5,770 bases of DNA from Victivallales bacterium (GTDB lineage Bacteria; Verrucomicrobiota; Lentisphaeria; Victivallales; Victivallaceae): assembly GCA_019038735.1 (NCBI GenBank), contig JAHOYW010000299.1, forward strand, positions 1 to 5,770, written 5' to 3'. Positions 1-5,563 of this stretch are shown here, piece by piece. The position numbers and the translations under genes are program-made. A model generated the notes under the pieces. That model ran no database searches, was not told the DNA's origin, and saw nothing but the letters and a program-made list of their open reading frames with translations. Positions within the stretch are counted from its first letter, which is position 1. Each line of letters begins with the position of its first letter.

Positions 1-143
1 ACAGGTTATCTCTAATTTTAATTAACTTTTATCCTGATTTTCTCACGGATTCAGGAAAAAATAAAGAATAAGAAGTGTCGCACTTGTATTTTGAATCCAA
101 GTTAGCTTAAAGCCCAACAAAAACATCAAAAAATACTTTTAAA

Positions 144-189
144 AGATGCCAGTTGACAAAGTTATATATAGTGAAAGTGAATGGCATCT
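144..189. repeat. 8-bp perfect inverted repeat upstream of the first gene
   Basis: AGATGCCA at 144-151 and TGGCATCT at 182-189 are perfect reverse complements separated by 30 bases. The gap contains TTGACA (153-158) and a TATATA run (163-170). The arms do not extend beyond 8 bp. It sits about 60 bases before the start at 250, so it could be a regulator binding site around a promoter or a hairpin in the leader RNA. The -35-like and -10-like elements are too close together to form one standard promoter. The arms are seen; the role is inferred. Confidence 0.4.
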
Positions 190-249
190 AAGTGCTAATA
201 ATTTCACAAAATCAATTAATAGCAGCGATAAAAAAGGACTAGAGCACCA

Positions 250-1050
250 ATGAATACAATCTTAGACCAATGTAATGCAGAATATAAAAAAATAAACACT
301 TGCCCGAAAGGGAACCCGCCAGAGTTGAATTTATGCCATAATTGCTCTTCTCAGTGTTATTTTGATGGCGGAAAAGATTTTTACGATTGTGAAAAATGGA
401 TATATTATTACGCAATGCATTTTGGTCCAATATATGTAAGTGAAATATATCATTTTCTTGATAAATCAAAAATGCTTGAAAATTTTCAGTTAAATAATTT
501 CAATGTATTATCGCTAGGAGGCGGACTTTGCACTGACTATCTCGCATTGAATAAATATATAAAAGATAAAAACCTTAATCTTAATTTCAATTATACTGTC
601 ATAGATAAAGAACCACTTTGGTCAAATGTAAGAAAATTTTACAAAGGAAACAATATACAAGAAATAGATGCTGACATCACTCAAGGATTTAATCCGACGG
701 GTTATGATGTAATATTTTTAAACAAATTTTTCTCAACTCTAAAAAATAACAAATGCGATCAAGCATTTTTACAGGTTTTAGAATCTCAGATTGTTAATAT
801 GAAAAAAGGAACACTTATAGTTTTTAATGATATTAATCATACTGACAAGGGGAGTAATATTTTTGATGCATTTGCCTCAAGGAAATTCAAATGTCTTAGG
901 AAATATTTTTTCCCGCTTGAAAGAGCATATACAGAGAGTTATACTCCAATAGAAAATATTCAGAATATTTTTACTATTTCTGACGATTTGGAAGTAACTT
1001 CAAAAAATTGTGTTACTAAGGCTGTTTTCTTCGTTTATCAAAAAGAATAA
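250..1050 (+). CDS. Cysteine-cluster protein with methyltransferase-like Rossmann core, family not recognised
   Basis: I do not recognise the family of this 266-aa protein. Residues 8-47 hold six cysteines (C8, C18, C29, C32, C36, C47), with a CX2CX3C core at 29-36 that could bind zinc or an iron-sulfur cluster. Next comes an aromatic segment (YYYAMHFGP, about 52-60). From residue 85 the pattern fits a class I SAM-dependent methyltransferase fold: a hydrophobic strand with a glycine-rich loop (VLSLGGGLCTD, 86-96), an acidic residue ending the next strand (VIDKE, 117-121) and a YDVIFLNK strand (152-159). A late strand carries VFNDINH (191-197). No catalytic motif fixes a substrate. The ATG at 250 has AAAAAGGA at 231-238 with an 11-base spacer. 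The next gene starts 12 bp after its stop, so the two are probably co-transcribed. By eye it is much more AT-rich than the ribosomal genes, which suggests transfer. The coding call is firm; the fold is an inference. Confidence 0.85.
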   Translation: MNTILDQCNAEYKKINTCPKGNPPELNLCHNCSSQCYFDGGKDFYDCEKWIYYYAMHFGPIYVSEIYHFLDKSKMLENFQLNNFNVLSLGGGLCTDYLALNKYIKDKNLNLNFNYTVIDKEPLWSNVRKFYKGNNIQEIDADITQGFNPTGYDVIFLNKFFSTLKNNKCDQAFLQVLESQIVNMKKGTLIVFNDINHTDKGSNIFDAFASRKFKCLRKYFFPLERAYTESYTPIENIQNIFTISDDLEVTSKNCVTKAVFFVYQKE

Positions 1051-1062
1051 AAGGACAGGGTT

Positions 1063-2010
1063 ATGATTATAAGTGCCAGCAGACGCACGGATATACCGGC
1101 CTTTTATTCTGAATGGTTTATGGATAAAATCAGAGCCGGGCATGTTCTTTGTCGGAATCCGATGAATCGAAAACAGGTTTCTAAAGTTAATCTTTCTCCC
1201 GATGTGGTTGATTGTATCGTTTTCTGGACGAAAAATCCTCACAATATCTTAAAGTATTTAGACGAGTTAAAAGATTATAATTATTATTTTCAGATTACAA
1301 TTAGCTCATATGATAAATCCATAGAACCAAACGTGCCGCTGAAGAGTGAAATTCTAAAGACCGTGAAGAAATTATCAAATTTAATTGGATTTGAAAAAAT
1401 CATTTGGCGATATGATCCAATTTTTTATACAAAAAAATTCAATTTATCTTATCATGTGGAAAATTTTGAAAAGTTGGCACAAGCTTTGAATGGATATACT
1501 GAAAAATGTGTTATCAGCTTTGTTGATACCTACAGAAAATATGAACGCAACATGCGCAATATTGATTATTTTATTTTAAACAACGAAGAAGTATTTGAAG
1601 TCAGCAAACGACTTTCAGAAATAAGCGAAAAATACAACATAAAACTGGAAAGCTGTGCAGAAAAATACGATTTTTCATCATCAAATATCAAACATAGCAA
1701 ATGTATTGATGATGAACTTATTTCAAGAATAGCCAATAAACCTATAAAGGTCAAAAAAGACAAGAATCAAAGAGAAGAATGCGGATGTGTAACAAGTATT
1801 GATATAGGCACATATAATACTTGTTTGCACAACTGCTTGTATTGCTATGCTAATGAAAATAAAGATTTAGTTCAGAAAAATCACAAAAAATACAAAGCTC
1901 ATTCAGCATTTATTGATGGAGAATTAAAAGGAGACGAAAAGATAACTGAAAGGAAAGTTAAAAGTCTTTTTTCGGATATTGAAAAAGAGCAAATGGATTT
2001 AAGCCTTTAA
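1063..2010 (+). CDS. DUF1848 family protein with radical-SAM-like cysteine motif
   Basis: The 315-aa product begins MIISASRRTDIPAFYSEWF and continues with CRNPMN (30-35) and VFWTKNP (53-59). I recognise these as DUF1848 (Pfam PF08902) hallmarks. Other family-like segments are IWRYDPI (114-120), FVDTYRK (153-159), ESCAE (196-200) and CIDDELI (214-220). The C-terminus has C240 and C242, then C254, C258 and C261 in a CX3CX2C arrangement followed by YAN, resembling the 4Fe-4S site of radical SAM enzymes. In canonical radical SAM proteins that motif is N-terminal, so its C-terminal place is characteristic of this family. The function of the family is unknown; Fe-S binding and radical chemistry are inferred. 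The ATG at 1063 has AAGGA at 1051-1055 with a 7-base spacer. It follows the methyltransferase-like gene by 12 bp and shares its AT-rich composition. It appears full length. Confidence 0.92.
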   Translation: MIISASRRTDIPAFYSEWFMDKIRAGHVLCRNPMNRKQVSKVNLSPDVVDCIVFWTKNPHNILKYLDELKDYNYYFQITISSYDKSIEPNVPLKSEILKTVKKLSNLIGFEKIIWRYDPIFYTKKFNLSYHVENFEKLAQALNGYTEKCVISFVDTYRKYERNMRNIDYFILNNEEVFEVSKRLSEISEKYNIKLESCAEKYDFSSSNIKHSKCIDDELISRIANKPIKVKKDKNQREECGCVTSIDIGTYNTCLHNCLYCYANENKDLVQKNHKKYKAHSAFIDGELKGDEKITERKVKSLFSDIEKEQMDLSL

Positions 2011-2032
2011 AGCAATTTGCGCACTACATCTG

Positions 2033-2048
2033 TTCGTGTCCATTCGTG
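2033..2048. repeat. TTCGTG direct repeat with 10-base period
   Basis: TTCGTG occurs at 2033-2038 and again at 2043-2048, separated by TCCA. From memory, similar tandem phrases of the GTTCGTGTCCATTCGTGG type recur between genes in several environmental bacterial genomes, so this may be one copy of a dispersed element. That recollection is not verified here. It lies just after the end of the DUF1848 gene and before the first hairpin. Confidence 0.3.
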
Positions 2049-2061
2049 GGTAAAAGCTCGA

Positions 2062-2124
2062 CCGCTCAATGCTGACAAAAAATACGCTATGCTCATTTTC
2101 GTCAGCCTCGCTTTTCGAGAGCGG
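2062..2124. other. Nested inverted repeats, possible structured RNA or repeat element
   Basis: An outer perfect 6-bp pair (CCGCTC 2062-2067 with GAGCGG 2119-2124) encloses a second perfect 6-bp pair (GCTGAC 2071-2076 with GTCAGC 2101-2106). The inner pair continues after one mismatch with four A:T pairs (2078-2081 with 2096-2099). A third short hairpin, CTCG (2107-2110) with CGAG (2116-2119), competes with the outer stem for one base. This is a branched layout rather than a simple terminator, and no U-run follows it. It could be an RNA structure in the 3' end of the cassette transcript or a palindromic repeat. The pairings are seen; the role is unknown. Confidence 0.4.
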
Positions 2125-2160
2125 AATGATTCGTTTGCGCTCCTTTATCGCTTATATTTC

Positions 2161-2207
2161 GCCCGTTTAGACGTGCGACCAGTGCTTCCCGCCACTGGAC
2201 TACGGGC
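2161..2207. other. Second nested hairpin before the terminator
   Basis: GCCCGT (2161-2166) pairs with ACGGGC (2202-2207) around an inner perfect stem, CCAGTG (2179-2184) with CACTGG (2193-2198), which has an 8-base loop. The outer stem shares base 2207 with the terminator stem that follows, so the two would compete slightly. It may stabilise the 3' end of the cassette mRNA or form part of the same repeat element as the hairpins at 2062-2124. Confidence 0.4.
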
Positions 2208-2229
2208 CGGAGGTCAATCCGGTTTTTTT
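2206..2229 (+). terminator. Probable rho-independent terminator of the two-gene cassette
   Basis: CCGGA (2207-2211) pairs with TCCGG (2218-2222) around a 6-base loop, with an extra G:T pair at 2206/2223, and the stem runs directly into seven T residues (2223-2229). The stem is short, but GC-rich hairpin plus T-run is the classic layout. It would end transcripts from the genes at 250-2010 before the promoter of the coiled-coil and ribosomal genes. Confidence 0.55.
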
Positions 2230-2236
2230 CCTTTTT

Positions 2237-2277
2237 CTTTGTTTTTTTTGTATTTTTGACTTTGTTTTTTTGTATTT
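2237..2277. repeat. Tandem duplication of a T-rich unit
   Basis: CTTTGTTTTTTTTGTATTT (2237-2255) is repeated as the same unit with one T fewer (2260-2277), at a period of 23 bases. It lies roughly 25 to 65 bases upstream of the TATAAT at 2301. A T-rich tract there resembles an UP-element-like region, but simple slippage of the terminator tail is equally possible. Confidence 0.5.
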
Positions 2278-2306
2278 CGAGCTATATTAATCGTTCGCAG
2301 TATAAT
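2276..2306 (+). promoter_or_regulatory. Candidate promoter for the coiled-coil gene and ribosomal block
   Basis: TATAAT at 2301-2306 matches the sigma-70-type -10 consensus exactly. The -35 is poor: the best is TTCGAG at 2276-2281 with a long 19-base spacer. TTGACT at 2256-2261 is too far from this -10; with the alternative -10 TATATT at 2283-2288 its spacer would be 21. The position fits: after a terminator, before the next gene, with T-tracts upstream. A start near 2313 would give a leader of about 70 bases before the coiled-coil gene. Confidence 0.4.
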
Positions 2307-2323
2307 AATTAAGGTGTAAGATT

Positions 2324-2365
2324 ATGCCTAAGTTGTTGATTGCGAGAGTAATATGCAAAGAATAA
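2324..2365 (+). CDS. Possible 13-codon leader ORF
   Basis: ATG at 2324 opens a short frame, MPKLLIARVICKE, ending in TAA at 2363-2365. AAGGTG at 2311-2316 sits 7 bases before it, a better ribosome binding site than the one of the downstream gene. It lies between the candidate promoter and the coiled-coil gene, where a leader peptide or upstream ORF would be. Against it, the predicted transcript start is almost on top of the ribosome binding site, the peptide has no run of one regulatory amino acid, and such short frames arise by chance. Confidence 0.2.
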   Translation: MPKLLIARVICKE

Positions 2366-2384
2366 GAAATAACATAGGTTTGTG

Positions 2385-3251
2385 ATGATGTTTTTCTGCT
2401 TGAAAAATTTGTTTAATTTTATTGAAAAGCAGTGGACAAATCGCGCTTTTGTGCTTATTTTATATGCTTTGTCGCTTTTTGGTGCTTCGGCACTTCAAGG
2501 GCAAAATCGTAGCAACGGAGCTCAAGATTCGGCGACGATGACGGTTAAGGTTAGATTGAAGGATGCTAAAACGTTTGACCAACTATCGAAATTACGCAAA
2601 GAATTGAGTGCCGCGGAACGCGAGACGGCGAGTTTGACCGGTAAATACCGGGGTCTGCAAAAAGATCACAAACTTATCCGTAAAGAGTTGATTGAAATAA
2701 CAAAGAATTTTCAAACGCAAAATGAAAGTTATCGTCGATTGCAGTTGAGCATAGCGGCAACCATAGCAAGTTCAAAAATGGAAGCAGCGAGTTTTAGGGA
2801 AGGTCAACTGGTACAAACACTCAACGATGTTTTTGATAGTAGCAGAACCCTTGCTCTGCGAAGTGTCAAATTTTGCGAAACTGTGGAATCCCTCCTTAAA
2901 CAGATGCCTATAGGAAAGATTCGGAAGGCGGAAATAAACCTCCGAGCTGATGAACTTAAAAGGGGAGCCCGCAAACTAAATACCCTGGCGGATCTTGAAA
3001 TTCGACAAAAGCCTGTGAATCGATGCAGAATCCTGGCTGTCAATAAAGATCTGCAAGTTGTGGTGTTGCCTGTAGGTTCAGTACATGGAGTATTCATTGG
3101 ACTGAATTACTACGCTGGGAAGAAAAAGGAACTGCTAAGAATCATAACGGTTCGGCCTTTTGTGTCGGCTGCGGTTCCTGTAAAAGGCAATGTCGAAAGC
3201 TTGACTCCCGGAATGGAAGTCATTACAGATACAAATAATAAAAATAAATAG
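2385..3251 (+). CDS. Signal-anchored coiled-coil protein with C-terminal beta domain, function unknown
   Basis: From ATG 2385 the product is 288 aa; GTG 2382 and ATG 2388 are equally in frame, and a weak AGG (2376-2378) favours 2385 or 2388. Residues about 21-38 form a hydrophobic stretch after basic residues, ending GASALQGQ, so it is a signal peptide or membrane anchor. Residues about 60-125 are rich in Lys, Glu, Leu and Arg with heptad-like spacing, suggesting a coiled coil; a second helical part spans about 130-205. Residues about 213-281 look like a beta domain (CRILAVN, VVVLPVGSVHGVFIGL, then SAAVPVKG and LTPGMEVI), a glycine-turn pattern reminiscent of envelope proteins such as MreC. 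The similarity is general, not a family assignment. It probably acts at or outside the inner membrane. It ends 11 bp before rplV and its composition is nearer to the ribosomal genes than to the cassette upstream. Confidence 0.8.
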   Translation: MMFFCLKNLFNFIEKQWTNRAFVLILYALSLFGASALQGQNRSNGAQDSATMTVKVRLKDAKTFDQLSKLRKELSAAERETASLTGKYRGLQKDHKLIRKELIEITKNFQTQNESYRRLQLSIAATIASSKMEAASFREGQLVQTLNDVFDSSRTLALRSVKFCETVESLLKQMPIGKIRKAEINLRADELKRGARKLNTLADLEIRQKPVNRCRILAVNKDLQVVVLPVGSVHGVFIGLNYYAGKKKELLRIITVRPFVSAAVPVKGNVESLTPGMEVITDTNNKNK

Positions 3252-3262
3252 TTTGGTAAATT

Positions 3263-3595
3263 ATGGAAGTAAGAGCTATTACAAGAAACGTTCGGATATC
3301 ACCGGAAAAAGCGATACAAGTGTCTCGTTTGATTCAGGGAAAATCTGTAACGGAAGCTTTGGCTGTCGTAGATCTCAGCCCACGCAAAGCCGCAAGGCTG
3401 CTGGGTAAGACATTGCGTTCGGCTATAGCTAATGCTGAAAACAATTTTGACTTAGACCCTAAAGGTCTTGTTGTCAAAGAAGCCCTTGTTGGACCCGGTC
3501 CGACAATGAAACGTTTCCGCCCAAAAGCTCGTGGTGCCGCTGGCAAGATCCGTAAACGGACTAGCCATTTTCGTATCACCCTAACTGACATTTAA
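3263..3595 (+). CDS. rplV: 50S ribosomal protein L22
   Basis: L22 binds 23S rRNA during early 50S assembly, and its long beta-hairpin lines the peptide exit tunnel. The 110-aa product is a normal length. It starts with the conserved helical part (RNVRISPEKAIQVSRLIQGK, 8-27) and contains SPRKAARLL followed by SAIANAENN. It ends with the family signature (GPTMKRFRPKARGAAGKIRKRTSH, about 78-101, in pieces GPTMKRFRPKARG and KIRKRTSH), which forms the tunnel hairpin. The ATG at 3263 gives the expected N-terminus. The upstream site is weak, just a GGT at 3255-3257, and the previous stop is only 11 bp away, so translation may be coupled to the coiled-coil gene. In the classical order rpsS would precede it; here it does not. 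rpsC follows after 16 bp. Confidence 0.97.
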   Translation: MEVRAITRNVRISPEKAIQVSRLIQGKSVTEALAVVDLSPRKAARLLGKTLRSAIANAENNFDLDPKGLVVKEALVGPGPTMKRFRPKARGAAGKIRKRTSHFRITLTDI

Positions 3596-3611
3596 TAAGG
3601 GGATTTTAAGC

Positions 3612-4304
3612 GTGGGACAGAAAGTAAATCCAATTGGATTAAGAACAGCCCTGACAAAGAATTGGGAATCTCGCTGGTTTGCGGGAAAACAGTCTTTCGG
3701 GGATTGGCTCCATGAAGATATAATGATTCGTAAGTACATCAAAGAGAATTTCTCTAGTGCTTCGATTTCTCGTATCCAAATTGAGCGTTTCGCTAGTCGT
3801 GTCCGCATCACTATTTTTTCCGCTCGTCCAGGACTGCTTATCGGCAAGAAAGGCGCGGAATTAGATAAACTGAGACTAACTCTTGGAAAAATGGCTCCCG
3901 GTAAAGAATTTATTATCGACATTGCCGAAATCAAGCGCGCGGAAATAAACGCGGTCTTAGTCGCAGAAAATATCTGCTCGCAGCTCGAACGTCGTATTGG
4001 CTTCAGAAGAGCCATGAAACGTTCTATTCAAATTGCGATGGATATGGGTGTGGATGGAATCAAGATACATTGTGCCGGTCGCTTAGGCGGCGCGGAACTC
4101 GCTCGTGTTGAGCAGTATAAAGACGGACGTGTACCGCTTCATACTTTAAGAGCCAATATCGACTATGGTTTTGCGGAAGCAAATACTACAGCTGGTAAAA
4201 TTGGTGTCAAAGTGTGGATTTGTCATAACGAACCTACAGAGGATCAAAAATATGCCGTTAATGCCAAAAAGGGTAAAGCACAGAAAGGTTCAGCGCGGAA
4301 GTAA
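3612..4304 (+). CDS. rpsC: 30S ribosomal protein S3
   Basis: S3 sits at the mRNA entry of the 30S subunit and contributes to mRNA helicase activity. The 230-aa product is full length and begins [11 protein letters not shown], the family start. A type II KH domain carries the loop GLLIGKKG (74-81). The basic patch FRRAMKR (131-137) matches the residues implicated in mRNA unwinding in Escherichia coli. The C-terminal domain has the signature [10 protein letters not shown] (156-165) and [12 protein letters not shown] (174-185), followed by IGVKVWI. The start is a GTG at 3612 with a strong AAGGGGA site at 3597-3603. The last 18 codons, a Lys-rich variable tail ([18 protein letters not shown]), overlap the start of rplP in another frame, so this tail and the L16 N-terminus share DNA. 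Confidence 0.97.
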   Translation: MGQKVNPIGLRTALTKNWESRWFAGKQSFGDWLHEDIMIRKYIKENFSSASISRIQIERFASRVRITIFSARPGLLIGKKGAELDKLRLTLGKMAPGKEFIIDIAEIKRAEINAVLVAENICSQLERRIGFRRAMKRSIQIAMDMGVDGIKIHCAGRLGGAELARVEQYKDGRVPLHTLRANIDYGFAEANTTAGKIGVKVWICHNEPTEDQKYAVNAKKGKAQKGSARK

Positions 4305-4659
4305 TTCCGGTTTAGCTACCAAAAACAATAAGATTGATTTTGGTGACTACGGATTACAAGCGATGACCAGAGGCTATATCTCAAATAATCAAATCGAAGC
4401 TGCTCGTGTCGCGATTAATCGCCATTTGAAAAGACGCGGTAAAGTTTGGATTCGTCTGTTTCCTTATAAACCTATTACGAAAAAGCCTTTAGAGGTTCGT
4501 ATGGGTAAAGGGAAAGGTAACGTGGAAGGCTGGGTTGCTCCAGTCAAGCCGGGTCGTGTGCTTTTTGAAATCAGTGGTTGCAATGATATAGTTGCTCGTG
4601 AAGCTCTTTCGCTCGCGGCAAATAAACTCAGTGTACGCTGTAAATTCTTGGCACGTTAA
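4252..4659 (+). CDS. rplP: 50S ribosomal protein L16
   Basis: L16 is a late-assembling 50S protein near the A-site tRNA and the base of the stalk. From ATG 4252 the product is 135 aa, close to the 136 of Escherichia coli. Conserved parts are MPKRVKHRK (4-12), FGDYGLQA (30-37), QIEAARVAI (47-55), [17 protein letters not shown] (63-79), [15 protein letters not shown] (82-96) and PGRVLFE. R83 corresponds to the arginine hydroxylated in E. coli (Arg81). I chose 4252 because AGAGGA at 4238-4243 lies 8 bases upstream and the canonical start is two to three residues before PKR; ATG 4261 is the alternative. The gene therefore begins 53 bases inside rpsC, or 44 if 4261 is used. The overlap is supported on both sides by conserved protein sequence. 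A longer frame from 4165 is open but has no family support. Confidence 0.96.
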   Translation: MPLMPKRVKHRKVQRGSNSGLATKNNKIDFGDYGLQAMTRGYISNNQIEAARVAINRHLKRRGKVWIRLFPYKPITKKPLEVRMGKGKGNVEGWVAPVKPGRVLFEISGCNDIVAREALSLAANKLSVRCKFLAR

Positions 4660-4690
4660 CCGGTAAACTCTGAAACGAAGGTAGTTATTC

Positions 4691-4891
4691 ATGAAAATGA
4701 AAGAGATCAGAGAATTGACTGATGCTGAATTGAACAACAAGTTGAGCGAGCTGTTAAAAGCAAAACTTAATTTGAAAATTCAATCTCAAACCGGTCAACT
4801 GGAAAAAACATCTGCCGCGAAAAAACTTCGCCATGATGTTGCTCGAGTCAAAACAGAACAGAAGATCCGCTTGGCAAAAGCCAACGGTTAA
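4691..4891 (+). CDS. rpmC: 50S ribosomal protein L29
   Basis: L29 lies at the exit tunnel rim next to L23, where the trigger factor and the signal recognition particle dock. The 66-aa product has the usual two-helix hairpin: MKMKEIRELTDAEL at the start, LLKAKLNLKIQSQTGQLE (21-38), and the closing signature KKLRHDVARVKTEQ (44-57). ATG 4691 is favoured by GAAGG at 4677-4681 with a 9-base spacer; ATG 4697 would also give a plausible protein. It follows rplP after 31 bp and precedes rpsQ by 14 bp, the normal order. Confidence 0.96.
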   Translation: MKMKEIRELTDAELNNKLSELLKAKLNLKIQSQTGQLEKTSAAKKLRHDVARVKTEQKIRLAKANG

Positions 4892-4905
4892 ATTAGGTGG
4901 ATGTA

Positions 4906-5178
4906 ATGAGTACTGTTGAAACTAAAGAACGTGGTAACCGTAAAGAGCGTACTGGCGTCGTCGTCAGTGATGTGCAGGACAAGACTATCGTAATCGAAGT
5001 CACCCGCCGCACAACGCACCCGCGCTATAAAAAGGTTATCAAAGTAAAGAAAAAATATACTGCTCATGATGAACAGAATGAAGCTAAAATTGGCGATACA
5101 GTTCGGGTTGTTGAAACTCGTCCTATGAGTAAAGTCAAAAGATGGCGTCTGCTGGAAATCATAAGTCACGCAGAATAA
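4906..5178 (+). CDS. rpsQ: 30S ribosomal protein S17
   Basis: S17 is a primary 16S rRNA binder with an OB-like beta barrel, needed for early 30S assembly. The product from ATG 4906 is 90 aa, slightly longer than the 84 of Escherichia coli because of an N-terminal extension rich in Glu, Lys and Arg. Conserved segments are [18 protein letters not shown] (15-32), [19 protein letters not shown] (38-56), and [18 protein letters not shown] (63-80), the family signature. A GTG at 4897 would add three residues, but it lies inside the ribosome binding site AGGTGG (4895-4900), which is 5 bases before ATG 4906. That decides the start. The next gene begins 19 bp after the stop. Confidence 0.96.
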   Translation: MSTVETKERGNRKERTGVVVSDVQDKTIVIEVTRRTTHPRYKKVIKVKKKYTAHDEQNEAKIGDTVRVVETRPMSKVKRWRLLEIISHAE

Positions 5179-5197
5179 TCAAAGGATACATTGAAAA

Positions 5198-5563
5198 ATG
5201 ATACAAATGCAGACAAAATTAGAGGTTGCCGATAATTCCGGTGCCAAATCTGTCATGGCTATTACCGTCCTTGGTCAAAGAAGACGCGTGGCAAGAGTGG
5301 GAGATGTTGTTAGCGCTGCTGTTCAAGAAGCTCTTCCTAACGGTTCCGTTAAGAAAGGCGAAGTTGTCAAAGCGGTTATCGTCAGAACAGCTTACAGAAT
5401 CCGTAGACCTGATGGTTCTTCTCTTAAATTTGATCGCAATTCAGCGGTTATTATTGATGAGAATAAAAATCCTGTCGGAACACGTATTTTTGGACCTGTG
5501 GCCCGTGAACTTCGGGACAAAGACTTTATGAAAATTATTTCCTTAGCGCCAGAGGTGTTATAA
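5198..5563 (+). CDS. rplN: 50S ribosomal protein L14
   Basis: L14 binds 23S rRNA and forms an intersubunit bridge with 16S rRNA. It is also where the silencing factor RsfS binds. The 121-aa product begins [17 protein letters not shown], the conserved family start (MIQxQT), and continues with [15 protein letters not shown] (24-38), [14 protein letters not shown] (51-64), [13 protein letters not shown] (69-81) and [13 protein letters not shown] (94-106). It ends with [11 protein letters not shown], identical in style to well-studied L14. AAAGGA at 5181-5186 lies 11 bases before ATG 5198; the ATG at 5207 would cut the conserved start. It is the first gene of the spc group in the classical layout, here with no visible terminator or promoter before it, so the S10 and spc parts look like one unit. 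Confidence 0.97.
   Translation: MIQMQTKLEVADNSGAKSVMAITVLGQRRRVARVGDVVSAAVQEALPNGSVKKGEVVKAVIVRTAYRIRRPDGSSLKFDRNSAVIIDENKNPVGTRIFGPVARELRDKDFMKIISLAPEVL

Larger units (their letters stand above)
2011..2384. other. Gene-free spacer with hairpins, terminator and promoter-like elements
   Basis: This stretch of about 370 bases separates the two-gene cassette from the coiled-coil gene. I see no credible protein gene longer than a 13-codon ORF. An open frame from a TTG at 2017 to 2259 encodes a low-quality peptide through the hairpins and T-tracts, and it lacks a ribosome binding site. In order it holds a TTCGTG direct repeat (2033-2048), a nested hairpin region (2062-2124), a second one (2161-2207), an intrinsic terminator (2206-2229), a duplicated T-rich unit (2237-2277), TATAAT (2301-2306) and a small possible leader ORF. 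Confidence 0.7.

Noticed and set aside
32..56. Inverted repeat TCCTGA / TCAGGA as a terminator
   Set aside because: The hairpin is followed by A residues on the + strand and by TAAAAG on the other, so neither direction has a proper T-run.
3..71. Open frame at the left edge that could be the tail of an upstream gene, ending in TAA at 69-71
   Set aside because: Only 22 codons are visible, no family is recognisable and an open stretch this short is common by chance in AT-rich DNA.
73..102. Small alternative hairpins AAGTG/CACTT and ACTTG/CAAGT
   Set aside because: Stems of 5 bp in a short AT-rich stretch are expected by chance; no associated element supports a role.
153..181. TTGACA as the -35 of a promoter for the first gene
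   Set aside because: At a 17-base spacer the -10 would be AGTGAA, and the TATATA run is only about 5 bases away, so no standard promoter forms.
2017..2259. 80-codon open frame from a TTG
   Set aside because: It has no ribosome binding site and runs through two hairpin regions, a terminator and a T-tract; the peptide shows no recognisable domain.
2804..3097. 97-codon open frame on the - strand inside the coiled-coil gene
   Set aside because: It is a shadow of the + strand frame, which has a coherent signal anchor, coiled coil and domain structure.
3581..4015. 144-codon open frame on the - strand across rpsC
   Set aside because: It is antisense to a certain S3 gene with strong conservation in the + frame, and its peptide has no recognisable features.
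4165..4251. N-terminal extension of L16 from ATG 4165
   Set aside because: The extra 29 residues lie over conserved S3 sequence and have no counterpart in L16, while ATG 4252 has a good ribosome binding site and gives the normal length.
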